From Antitrichia curtipendula (taxonomy: Eukaryota; Streptophyta; Bryopsida; Hypnales; Leucodontaceae): a stretch of 64,000 nt of DNA. Location of the stretch: contig OX579638.1 of the NCBI GenBank assembly GCA_951230915.1, forward strand, positions 11,798,696 to 11,862,695. The letters are read 5' to 3'. Each line of letters opens with the position of its first letter. Position 1 is the first letter of the stretch. The position numbers were made by a program, and so were the translations under genes. Under the pieces are notes generated by a model. That model was given only the letters and a program-made list of their open reading frames with translations. It was not told where the DNA came from and searched no databases. Below, piece by piece: positions 22,036 through 32,661 of this stretch.

Positions 22036-22995
22036 TATACACACTTGGGTTGTACAAACTCTAGAGTTGGGTTGTAACAGTGTCTCTTGTTGACTTTCAA
22101 GTTAGGAGATGCAACTAACAATAAATTTAAATTCTTTTTTGTGGTCTTGTCCAATCAAGTGTTGTGTGACCTGTGGTCAACCTGCCTTTTCTTCAACAAA
22201 CATGTGCACCGTACCAACCCCAAAGTTTTTGAGTTGTTTGAAGTTCCAAAACCTTTCCAAAACAACCTTTCCAAAACAACCTATCCTAAAATAATGTTAG
22301 ATTTTTTCATTTTTAGTCCCGTACTCTTTTGGAGGATTCCACATTTCCACCATGTGATCTTTTAGTTTACAACAAAAAAAAGTCATAAACAAAATTCATA
22401 CTTTTTTAATAAACTTATAATTTCAATTGCTACCATCTTCCCTACGTGGGAGGATTTTAAAAATAAATAAATTCACACATTCTACAGGGGCCAAGACAAA
22501 CCATACCAATGGTCATGATATTTTCTGAGTTTTACCAGCTATTCAAATTCTTTGGTTCCCCATACTGAACCATATTTTCAAGTACTTAGTCTTGTTATTT
22601 TTTCTATTTTTTACTCTACATCAAAAAAATATATACATATTTTTTTCACCTTTTTTTTCCTAATGTTTCAAATTGTAAGGTTTATTTTTTCCCAATTCCA
22701 CTAGCTAACTTTGAAGTTCTAGCCACCAGGTGTTTGTGAACATTAAACCGTACTTTAACCATAATAAATTGATCAACCTTCGATGGAGTTGTGTAGATAA
22801 GGTCGGAGGTTCATAAATTGTCCATTTAAGAGTTGAAAGTAAATATTTGGAAAGGGAAGCTTCTTGAAATATCTTTCAATAAAATTTCTGTAAAAAAACA
22901 AGTGGAATTGACATCTAACCTGAGTCATTTCATATTTTTGGGGGCTTAGTGAAATTAGTAATGAAAATTTGAAGTTGGAATGGCATAGGGCTAAA

Positions 22996-23093
22996 ATTGT
23001 CCACCTCCTCAAATGTCCATTGTTTTGTAGATTGTTGAAAACTACAAAAAAATAGTATGTATTAATAGTGTACATTTGAGGAGGTGGGTGTTT
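22996..23093. repeat. Short inverted repeat, remnant related to the AGGTA MITEs
   Basis: CCACCTCCTCAAATGTCCA near 22999 pairs with GTACATTTGAGGAGGTGG near 23072 across a loop of about 55 bases. Flanking sequence reads, in reverse, like the interior of the 21744-22035 element (AAATATGAAATGACTCAGGTTAGATGTCAATTCC-type segment, given here only by its position, 22905-22940). Confidence 0.5.
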
Positions 23094-23620
23094 TTAGAGC
23101 TTGTGCACATTTTGAACCTCTTACCATTAGTAGATTTCCATGCATAGGATTCCCGATCACACAAGAAATTGCCCCTTTTGTTCCGCATTTGTTCCACATT
23201 GCATAGGTGTTGCCCCCTACTTTGTAATTGGTTAATTTGAATTTAACAACATTGAACTAATTTGGGGTCTTTGATTCCAAATCAAAATTCTAAGTTCCAA
23301 AATTTGACCATCTTTATCGAATAAGTTTTTATGTTTATCCCTTCTGATGAACGCTTTCAGCTTACTACTTCAGGGATCCACTTTATCCTTTATTAGGGTA
23401 AGATTTGACATAAACTGCCATTTTTGTCAATTGTTGCCACATGGCATCTTATGATTGATTTCAGTTGCTGAAACTGACCCTCACGTACAACTTACCAGAA
23501 TTCCAGATTTGTGAAATAAGGAGATTTGGGCGGCATTGAATGGGGCATGTACCCGATCGGAAGCGGGTCCCCGCGCACCCCCCATGCCCGTGGATGAGGA
23601 TATGGATGGCGCCCAGACGG

Positions 23621-23680
23621 CATGTACATATATGTATATGTATGTGCATACGCTACATACATCCATACATCCATACATCG
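23621..23680. repeat. ACAT/CATACATC microsatellite in the NF-YC promoter or leader
   Basis: Alternating ACATATATGTATATGTATG is followed by repeated ACATCCAT units. It is a simple repeat with no coding role, about 290 bases before the NF-YC ATG. Confidence 0.6.
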
Positions 23681-23962
23681 CCATTCATCCAGGGGAAGCC
23701 TGGCCTGGCGGGAGGGAGGAAGCTGCGGCGTCCGGGAGCGACAAGCAAGACGGGCACCTGCAGGAAACCAATCTTTCCTAGCAACAAGGACTCAAATCTG
23801 GCCGTCTGTCTGTGTTGGGGAAAGAATTTTCGCTTCTGCAAGCAAAATACTCCGCCCGCCAGTCAGATTTATTATTCTTGGGCCACCAGTCTCACTCCAG
23901 CAGCTGCGCTGCGTGCCTGCGCAGCTTTGAAAGAATCCATCCCATCATCCTCTGATCCAACG

Positions 23963-26767
23963 ATGGCCACCAGCCAGCAGCAGCAACAGCAACAGCAGCA
24001 ACAACACAATCTCCCGCCGTCTTCCAACGCTCCCCAGATGTCGCAACATCCGGGCTCCGTCATGCCCATCCCGATGCACTACCCGCAGCCGGGGCAGCAG
24101 CAGGTACGCCGTAACATAGTATTTTGCACCGCTACTCACAGTCTACAAACCCCAATTTCAAACCTAAGATTCCATCTCCTTCTACCGACAGCAGGAAGTG
24201 TCGTTGCAGTAATGCCAAACATTTGGGAGCCCAGTATTTGGTAGGGTTTGGGTGGAAGCCACCAATGCAGGGATTGTGTGGGCTTGGGTTTGGTTGGCGT
24301 TCGTTTTGTGTGAGTGTCTGTGTGTGGAGACTTCTTGCCTGCCGTTGGATGGGCGGTTGGGGTAACGGTGGGGATGGGGTAGGAGTAGGAGTAGGAGTGG
24401 TTGGGGAGACAAGGGCCAAGATCGTTTCCTTTTCTTGTAGGCGGCGTTGGGATGTGATTCTTAGGGCGTGGATGTTGATTTAGCGACGCGTTTGCGTTTG
24501 TGATTGTTGCGATTGATGGGGGTTTGTTGAGTTAGGGTTGACGATGAAGATGGGATTACACGGTGTGAAGAGTCGGAGTGTTGACTGGAACGGTGTTTGT
24601 ACACGTTCGGTTTTCTGTTTTTTGCTTTTCCTACCCAAGGGTGAATGTTGTGGAGGAAAAATGTGGGAGGAGATGGCTTTGAGGTGGAGGAAGGAGCGAA
24701 CGTTGTCGTTCCTGAAGATGTGCGTTGGGAGAGACGTGATCTTTAGTGTTGCTTGGGGTACCGAAATTGGCTAATTAAGTTGTTGATAACTTTTCAGATG
24801 ATGCCGCAGCTTGGGGATCAGCAGGTAGCACTCCTGCATAGCATGACGTTGGTCCTGGTCATGTAGAGATCTTCTCCGTAGCGTGTTTCACTTGGAGGTT
24901 GTTTATGTTGCTATCAGGGAGTGAGTAATATGGCTTAATGGTTACTGTGATGAGTGTAGATGCAGCCCCAGCTTCACTATCAACAGATTCAGAAGCAGCA
25001 GCTGCAAGCGTTCTGGACTCAGCAACAGCAGGAAATGGAGCAAGTCAATGGTATACTTTGACTTGCTTATGAGTCGAAAAATTGATTGCACGGTGCTTTT
25101 AAGGTTGCTAACGCATCGGGGTATTTGAAATTACTATAGAAATTAAGTGAGAGTCGGTAGAAGTTGATGAAACCAAACCAGATACAGATGTACCTTACGA
25201 AAGCTATGGGGTGGCGTGCTGCCCAGGAGACACCCAGTGTATGTTCTTTGGAGAGAATGTACGAGGTTGTACATTTCGGGGTGGATGAGTGGGTTGGGGT
25301 CTTGAGCAGCACTTGTCCCAATTTTTTTCCATGTCTCTCGTCTACTTTCTTCAACTGGATTTTCTGTTCCTTTATTTAACCCTTGAGGTTCTGCCCTCAC
25401 GTGTATCCAATTATCCTCCAGATTTTAAAACTCATCAGTTGCCTCTGGCGCGCATCAAGAAAATCATGAAGTCAGACGAAGATGTCAAGGTCGGTATTCT
25501 ACTTCCTCTTTCCATATCCGAATTCAGAAAATCTCCCTTGTAGTATCCTACTCGGAAATCTACCTATTGATGCGGTGAATGAACTTCAATATTAAAATGC
25601 TGATTATATCTTCTTCTATTGATGTTTTCAGCTCTGGATCAATTTCATCGCTGAGATGTGGTGTTTATAACAGATGATCGCAGCTGAAGCTCCTGTACTG
25701 TTTTCAAAAGCTTGTGAAATGTTCATCTTGGAATTGACACTTCGGTCTTGGATTCACACCGAAGAGAATAAGCGACGGACACTACAGAGAAACGATATTG
25801 CGGGTGCCATAACCAGGGGCGATATTTTTGACTTTCTTGTTGACATTGTTCCACGTGATGAGTTGAAGGTGAATTTTTGAAACCAGATTTTTTAGTACCA
25901 GTAATGCTTCTTGCAAGAAATTTCGTATTTTTTTCTTTCAATTTTCAGTCGGCATCTCGGCCGAGAATTTGGTCGTGGCACCCTTTGGATTTCGCTGTGT
26001 GCAATACGTCCTAACTCTCTTCATACAAGCTGATATGTCATCCATTGTTGTGTTCCAGGAAGAGGATTTGGGTGTTCCTTGGAGTGGAGTTGCAGGTGAC
26101 CCTGTACAGTATGGAGGAATGTACTACCCACCCATGCCTGGGCAGCAAATGCATCATCCTATGGGAACCCCTGTATTTCTCTTACTTCTCTATACCGTCT
26201 GAAATTGAGTTGGGTGTGACTCTTGCAAGTCACCTATGATATAACTAGTAATTGGTGGATTTTGGGGGGGTTTAGTGTTTGCCTGTTGGATTACACATAT
26301 TTCATTGGTTTTGTTGGTTCACCTATCCTGTGCTACACATTATTGAGTTGTACGCATAACAGTCTTTTCAGTTGGGTATGGATATGAACTTTATCAAGCT
26401 CAATCAAATTTAGTATACTGTATATGATTTTCAGAATTGCTTATTACAGCTGTCATGATGTAGGAGATGATGGTCGGCCAGCCATCTATGCCACCAAATG
26501 CACAAATGATGTATCAGCCAGCTCAGGTATTTGTGGGCTTTGAAACCCCTTCACCAAGTCATGATCTATCAGAGCTTCTTTTACATCTGGCTACGTTTTA
26601 CTAGAGAGTCGCTGCGAATCTAATCTTAGATGTGAACAACGATAGATTCTCTTATGGGTGTTATTACCCTTGTAAAAAATATCTGTCAGACTTAAAAGTT
26701 TTTGGTTTGCCAGGCTGCCTTTGTGCCGGAACAGCAGCAGCAGCAACAGCAGCAGCAAATGCAGTAA
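23963..26767 (+). CDS. Nuclear transcription factor Y subunit C (NF-YC/HAP5), 8 exons
   Basis: Subunit of the trimeric CCAAT-binding factor: it dimerises with NF-YB through a histone fold and then recruits NF-YA in the nucleus. Exons: 23963-24103, 24799-24825, 24960-25050, 25422-25489, 25674-25868, 26059-26172, 26464-26526, 26714-26767, giving 250 aa. The N-terminus is a polyglutamine stretch (residues 5-14), then Gln/Pro-rich sequence and [12 protein letters not shown], the plant NF-YC pre-core motif. The histone-fold core runs from [17 protein letters not shown] through [19 protein letters not shown] to [16 protein letters not shown]. The C-terminus is Met/Pro/Gln-rich and ends in a second polyQ. 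All splice junctions preserve frame. The ATG at 23963 is the first in frame. The upstream 400 bases are GC-rich leader or promoter with a CATA-type microsatellite. Confidence 0.94.
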
Positions 26768-28050
26768 CCAGCAGAGAATGCCGACATTCGTTGTAGACTT
26801 GAGAGCATACTGAAAGGGCTCTCGCACCAAGTGTCCAGCGTCATATGGGAGTGCTATTCAACGTATTGGGTGCAATCAACTGTCATTACTCTGACAGTAG
26901 TCACAGCAAGCAGGTATATCCTTGTCATAGAGCACTCTTGTGTTGACCCTTGACTAAATTTTGAGGAGCTTGGACATCCAAGCTGTAGACAGTGACAATG
27001 GTTCGTTGTGTCATTAACACTAGCAGAGGTATTTGGTTTAGCATCTCTTCCAGTGGTACTGGAGGCTCCTCCAAGGGTTGGATGCAAACTTTGTGAATAC
27101 GGAGACAAAGGCAGGCGTAGTATTTTAGCATTTGCAGGAGTTTTTTTTCTTTAAAGTTATATATAGGTTCAAGGCCGCACAGGTGTCTTATTGTCTTAGC
27201 ATCATTGTTACTTCTTGTCATCCTGGTATCTTCCTTGCAGGTCTCTGTATCAATAGAATTGGTGGGAACGGTATTTGACCTAGTCCATTCCATTCATGCA
27301 TGCGAGCTCTGTGTAGACGCCTCCTTCGATGGATGTATTGACATTAATACGATTGTGGTTGACATGTTCTGAAAACACATTTGAAAATCTGTGAAGTGGT
27401 TTTCATTAGACACATTCTTGAACTGTTTTTTTTGCATTTCTTTCATATCTAGAAAAAGAGCATATCAAGGCTGCTCATATTTTGACAGGGTGCAGAGAAA
27501 TCATGCAGTTCTTCTGCCCTTTTCTGTCATAATTGATTGCCTGGGACTGCTCCGTGCAAAATCGTATGCTGATATCTTATCTTATTGTGCTCGTGAAGTG
27601 TGGTTTTCACCTGCACAGAAATTGCATGACATCATTGACATGATGGAAATAGGTCAAAACTACGTCACTGTACTGTTCAAAGACCTTGACTCTCAATCAG
27701 GCCACGGAGAGCTTTCAAACAAGTAAGTTAATAGAAAGGTGCAGGCATGTGGAAAACCAATCAAAGCTTTGCTGATTTATAAAAAGTACAAAAGATGTCC
27801 TGGACAACCATTCTGCCAAGTGGCCCATACAACTGAATGACTCTGGTCCACAAATTATCCACTTAAAACATTGATAAAATTCATGAAAGTCTGCAAACGA
27901 AGACCTTATGAGCTGGACTGCAAATTCATCACGAAGGTTCAAACTACGAGGCTGCAAACGTCCCAGGCTATCTCTGCTAGCAGGTTGTGAACTGGCCAAG
28001 AGGAATGTGGATGTTAACAAATATTCAGAATCTTATGAATAAGACAACAT
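26768..28050. other. NF-YC 3' flank
   Basis: Mixed-composition sequence that probably includes the 3' UTR. A 111-codon frame (27391-27726) begins at TTG or GTG-like starts only and shows no recognisable domain, so I do not call a gene. Beyond about 28020 the DNA becomes strongly AT-rich. Confidence 0.45.
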
Positions 28051-29282
28051 GAAAATTCATAATTGATTTATTCTTCAAGTTCTATTCTTCTTATTTTTTT
28101 ATTCCTCTCGAAAATGAAGAACAAATAACACAACTAAGCATAGTGAAAGTCTAATATTAAAAAATGATGTAAGATAAAATGTATTGCAATTGTAAGAAGT
28201 TGAATAATCAACAATTAAGTTTTGGGGTAGGAGGGTCTCTTGCCTTTTCTATTTATGCAAACAAGAAGCATGTAGAATAAGCATCTATAGTGCAAAAGAA
28301 TGTCCCCATTTGTAAATGTTTTTTTTATTGACTCTAGATTGAAGGGGAAGAGGCTTTGCCTTGCATGTGAGGAAGTTTGCTTAAGACCTTACTTATAAAG
28401 GGAACTAGTGCTATAGGGACAAAGCCTCCTTTGCATAATTGCTTCTTCTCTTGTATCTTAGTCTTGAAGCAATTAAATAAGCTACAATATGTTCTTTCTA
28501 CGCAATAGTTTTTCAATTTTCAAGTAAAGGTCTTACTCAAACTTCTTCACACTCACTATAAATGTAACTTTTTTTTAATACAAAGCCTTCTCCCCTTTGG
28601 TGTAGAGTCGATAAATTTTCAATTTTTGCATGAACCCCAAAGACATTTGTTTAAAAAAATAAAAAATTTCTATTCTAATTTCAATAATATAAACACTCAA
28701 AATTGGTTTTCCACAATAATCCATTCCAATTTGTTTGACTTACAGTTCTTGCATGCAACTAGCATCTAGTCTATGAAAGCTCTGTCTTCATGGACCAAAC
28801 TTCCTTGCATATAGCTTCTCTCAATGTAAAGTCTCCTCTCCTTCCGTTCAAAGCAAACAAGTCTATATGAACAAAACAACTACTGAAAAGAAGATGCCAA
28901 CAAATGACAATCAACATCTGTTGGACATTGAGAAAAAACAACCAACATAATCTAGAATCTAAAACTAGACATAGGACAAGCAAGAAACTAGTATGCAAAA
29001 ATAAAAGGCGGGCAAATAGCCAACTAGACCCCGCTTCAATGAAAATGTTAGATTTCAGCTATTTGCAATTTAGAATTCAAGGCTAATACCCAAACTATTG
29101 GAAGTAGATATGAACTAGGATAATGCGGGTATCACGTTAGAATTGATCACTTGTCTATTGAAGGGCTTGAGGTAGGTGGAATAGGACCAGTGAATATTGT
29201 TTTGCTTTCTTACTATTGTTCAGTGGCTATTCTTAGCTTTTACTCCCTACTACTCAATCTCTGTCATTCCACTCTTATTTAA
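28051..29282. other. AT-rich intergenic DNA
   Basis: No gene, RNA or clear terminal-repeat element was recognised. Open frames are short and low-complexity. Confidence 0.55.
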
Positions 29283-29540
29283 TTGCTCATGGCTTTTGCT
29301 ACCATTAGAAGAAAAAGGGAGGTGCAGAAGGGCCGTGAGTTCCTTTCGCGTTCCCAACGTCGTTGGTTCAGTTCTCATAAAATAGAACTCATCCACGTAA
29401 TCTGCTGACGTGACCGGGAACTTGGTGGGCTGTCTTCTGGGCTCGCCACCTGTGAAGAAGTCTGGACACGTCATATATACCTCAGAGCCCTCGCCAAAGC
29501 CCATCATCTGGAACCCGTTTTGCTCATGGCTTTTGCTACC
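29283..29540. repeat. Perfect 21-bp direct repeats bracketing the coding-like fragment
   Basis: The two copies lie at 29283-29303 and 29520-29540, and a shorter third copy (TGGCTTTTGCTAC) follows at about 29544. Their length is greater than usual for transposon target duplications, so repair-associated insertion or local duplication is also possible. Confidence 0.7.
29304..29519 (-). pseudogene. GC-rich coding-like fragment (captured exon?) between direct repeats
   Basis: A 216-bp stretch near 50% GC sits inside AT-rich DNA. On the minus strand it is open throughout and reads like real protein: NGFQMMGFGEGSEVYMTCP, DFFTGGEPRRQPTKFPVTSA, DYVDEFYFMRTEPTTLGT, RKELTALLHLP. It is flanked by perfect 21-bp direct repeats (TTGCTCATGGCTTTTGCTACC in two copies, 29283-29303 and 29520-29540). 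I do not recognise the protein. It has no start, no obvious splice sites and no neighbouring exon, so a transduplicated or inserted gene fragment is the best reading. A small standalone exon of an unseen gene cannot be excluded. Confidence 0.45.
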
Positions 29541-30039
29541 GTACCAGTGGCTTTTGCTACAAATTTGCTCACCTACCATTGTTGTTTGCTTCTACTTGGT
29601 TGAGCATAATGCTTGCTTATTCTCTTGACTTTGTTTGGTGGCCCACTTGCTTGCACTACTTGCTCGCTCCTCCTACTTGGTGCCTTGGTAGCCACATATT
29701 CCTACTCACCTATTGGCCTACTTTGCATCATTGTTGTAAGGGCATACAAGCACCTCTTTCCAAGACCACATAAAAGACTTTCCCCTCTTCCTTTTTATTT
29801 TCAATTTGGTGCTTGTGTGTGTATTGTAAATGACAAAAACTAGGGTTAAAATGTTAAATCAATGCTTGATATGCTTTCATCAAGGTTGGATTAGTAGAGT
29901 CAAAGATTGTGGGCTTGGAAGTTGCTACACCTAGTACTTTTCTACACCCTCCCCACTTCCTTCCATTCCACTTGATGACATTTAAAAGGCCAATTTAGAA
30001 TGAAAGGATATTTGGTTTGATTGGTTTTAATGGTTTTAA

Positions 30040-31500
30040 TTCAATAAGGAGTTGAAGAGGGTTTTTTTGTACGATTTGCAAACAAAAGGTGGTAAATATG
30101 TTTATGATAATAAAGACATTAGAATTTTAACCTTGCAAGACAATACAAAAACAATAGAACATAGGAAACATTCAAGGGCAAAATATACTATAGTCAATCA
30201 TTTTTTGCTATGGATAATTGTAGGTGCAAATCACAATTATGATGAAGTTGTCATGTTCCTTTTTAAGGGTGCTTACATCATAGGCAAGAAATGTGTGCCT
30301 TTCCATAAATTTTCAAGTTTGTGCAATTTTCTTCTATCTTGTAATGCACCAATGACTTCAACATTGTATCATGATGACAAAGCATGTGTGGACATGGTCT
30401 TTAATATTTCTAGTATAATTCAAAAATAAGTATTGGAAATGATGAAGGATTCAAAATATTTTAAACTTACAACTGATGAGTCCATGAACATTTTAATTAA
30501 AGGACATTTTATTGTCTTTGTTATTTTTTAAAGGTAAGTTTATCCATAACTTGTTTCTTGGGTTTATTGGTGATAGTGGATGGGAAGATGAGTTTACATG
30601 TCATTTTTTTTATTGTCATAGGTGTTGTAAAGATACATGGAGGGACATGCCAAAATGCCTTAGATTTGTTCCAAATCTAGCAATTACAATGATATAGAAG
30701 CATATGAGATTTGCCACTCAACTCAAATTGATAAACTCTTTCATAACTTCTATCCATTAGAACTTCAAAGAGTGTATTTTATAAAAACATGTCTACTGAT
30801 ATTGATTATAGGCATATTGAATATTTGGGTTGGTTGGTTTAAAAAATCCTCCCCAAAAAACAATCCTTGAAGCTTTCCACAATGAACTGAATGATAATAA
30901 AAAATCTCTAAAAAGATATTATAAATTTTGTTGGTTCTCTAGATGGCAAGTTGTGACTATGTGACGTGACTCTTTAGAGTCAATATTAGTGGCTTTTTGT
31001 ATGATACTCTTTTCCCTTGAGATGATGGTTCTACCTCCTTGTTGTTTAGTAAATTGAGGAGCTTCAAATTCATATATGTTTTTTTACTGTGGTTAACATT
31101 TTACACATGTTTAAGTTGTCCAAAATCTTCCACAATAAACTTTTGACATTTTGTCTGTAGGGACTATTTTGAAAATATAAATAGCTTCAATTAGGTTGTA
31201 TTTTCTTGTTGATTCTTGTAATTTCAATCATGATATATTCACCCCTAGTATGGGTTCTCATGTGATGTCTAAATTTGAGCCCTCCATCTAGTTACATTAA
31301 TCACTTACAAAGCAAAATTTGGAGGTCCAAATTTTACAACATTCAAATGGCTAGGAGACCCTTCAAAGATTGATTTATAGAGGTTGCCCTATCATTTCAA
31401 AAGTCATATGCCAAGGTTGTGTGTGAGACTTTGTATGCTAAGTTGGTGAAAATGATGTGCTTAATGCATGTGTTTTTAATTCTTAACCTTATTCACATGC
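30040..31500 (+). pseudogene. Decayed hAT-superfamily transposase (ZNF862/KIAA1586-like, plant type)
   Basis: The first part is a 125-codon frame (30052-30429) with the family's order of features: a segment like SRAKYTIVNHFLLWIIVGAN, a middle helix region, then STLYHDDKACVDMVFNISSI. After a stop, SKYFKLTTDESMNILIKGHF corresponds to the conserved DES(T) catalytic-domain motif of hAT transposases. Further downstream (about 30900-31300) fragments such as FCWFSRWQVV resemble the later RWxSR-type region, in shifting frames. Multiple stops and frameshifts show it is dead. The terminal inverted repeats were not located. Confidence 0.6.
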
Positions 31501-31900
31501 TTCAAAGGAAAACTAGGTTGAGTTTTTGGAATATTCTTTTACAACAATATGCATAAAAGGTGAAAATCTTGAATTCTTAACTCTTTTGATATTTTGCAAC
31601 CTTCTATGTACTACATTCAACTCAATCTTGGACGAGTTGGATGGATATGTGGCCTTCAATTGATGAAGAACTATGCTAGGTTCAAATCATGCCAAGGATG
31701 TAATGAAATTTGAAATTTAGTTTCAAATTCGCAGGTCTTTGAATGAGGAGGATTGTAGCCTTTGCAAATTTGAATTTGAAGGAAAGCGGCCAAAGAGAAT
31801 TTGATACTAACAAAAATGATTTGGAAATTTTTGATAAGGAGAGGATGGAACCAGTGCCCTTGGAAAAAAAACCCGGCTCCTTCTACAAAGAGGAGGCAAA
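31501..31900. other. AT-rich spacer before the RNA-binding protein gene
   Basis: No feature was recognised. Composition shifts abruptly to GC-rich at about 31850, marking the start of the next gene island. Confidence 0.5.
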
Positions 31901-31967
31901 TTAGTACCGGGGCAGTTCAAAAAAACTTCCCGCACGAGACGCCTGCGGCGCAGAGATAAGTCGAACG

Positions 31968-31974
31968 TGACGTC
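31968..31974. promoter_or_regulatory. TGACGTC (bZIP/TGA-type) element
   Basis: TGACGTC lies about 690 bases before the ATG of the RNA-binding protein gene and within 20 bases of a G-box. The motif is recognised by plant bZIP factors; use here is inferred from position only. Confidence 0.4.
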
Positions 31975-31987
31975 TCGAAGTCCAGGT

Positions 31988-31997
31988 GGCACGTGCC
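31988..31997. promoter_or_regulatory. Palindromic G-box GGCACGTGCC
   Basis: This is a perfect 10-bp palindrome with the CACGTG core bound by plant bZIP and bHLH factors. It sits in the GC-rich region just upstream of the probable transcription start of the RRM gene. Confidence 0.45.
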
Positions 31998-32661
31998 CAC
32001 GGCGCCGAAACGAACACACCCATGCAGACTGACGAATGAAGCCAAGTCATAATGGATGAACCTCTTCATCCATCCACCAATTTGTATTATACTACTCGAG
32101 CCTCATACCTCCCGGTTTTGTTTTCCGAGCTTCGCCAAGTCGTCGTCGACGAACGTTGTCAACATCAAACCCTTCCATCGCCAGCCCAATCGAGACGTGA
32201 CCAGCGACCATCGTCTCAAGCGCACGAGCGTCGATTGAGCTAGGTATGTTTTCTGCACAAATTTGCTGCGGTGATTAGGATTTTTATGGCGTTGTCGGTT
32301 TCGTGAGAGGCAGTTGCGGAGCGTTTTGTTGAAGCGTCCGTGGCTCAGGGGAGGTTAGGGTTGCGTGGTTTCGTTCACGCGCTTAGTTGTTGGTGAGGTT
32401 CGTTGATACATTTCTTGGTGTAGAGTTGCGGTAGAGTGTGGTCGTTATTGTGGTGGTGATGGCGGAGAGTGCATGTGGGATGGATGCGGCAGCGAAGGGC
32501 TGAGAGAAAGTGGAAGGCCGCGGGGAGGCCGGTGAGGGCCGACGTTGTGGAGGTGGTTGTTGATTTGAGACGGTTGGTGAGTCGGTTGGTTGTGTGTAGA
32601 GAGCGTGAGGGGAACGAACTCTGACAGCCGCGGCTGCTGCTGCTGCTCCTGCTCGGTCGAG

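Larger units (their letters stand above)
18810..23500. other. AT-rich repeat block between the GH53 and NF-YC genes
   Basis: No gene was found. This roughly 4.7-kb block is dominated by short inverted-repeat elements (listed separately) and by copies of a unit containing GGATCCCTAGGAGTGAATTT at about 20209 and 20526. Remaining open frames are short and compositionally noncoding. Confidence 0.65.

Noticed and set aside
23975..24010. CAG/CAA repeat as a disease-type expansion or microsatellite element
   Set aside because: It is an ordinary interrupted polyglutamine tract at the N-terminus of NF-YC, common in this family.
25374..25390. TTTAACCCTTGAGG resembling a TTAA-element end in an NF-YC intron
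   Set aside because: No matching inverted end lies within the small intron, and the flanks show no homology to the MITE family.
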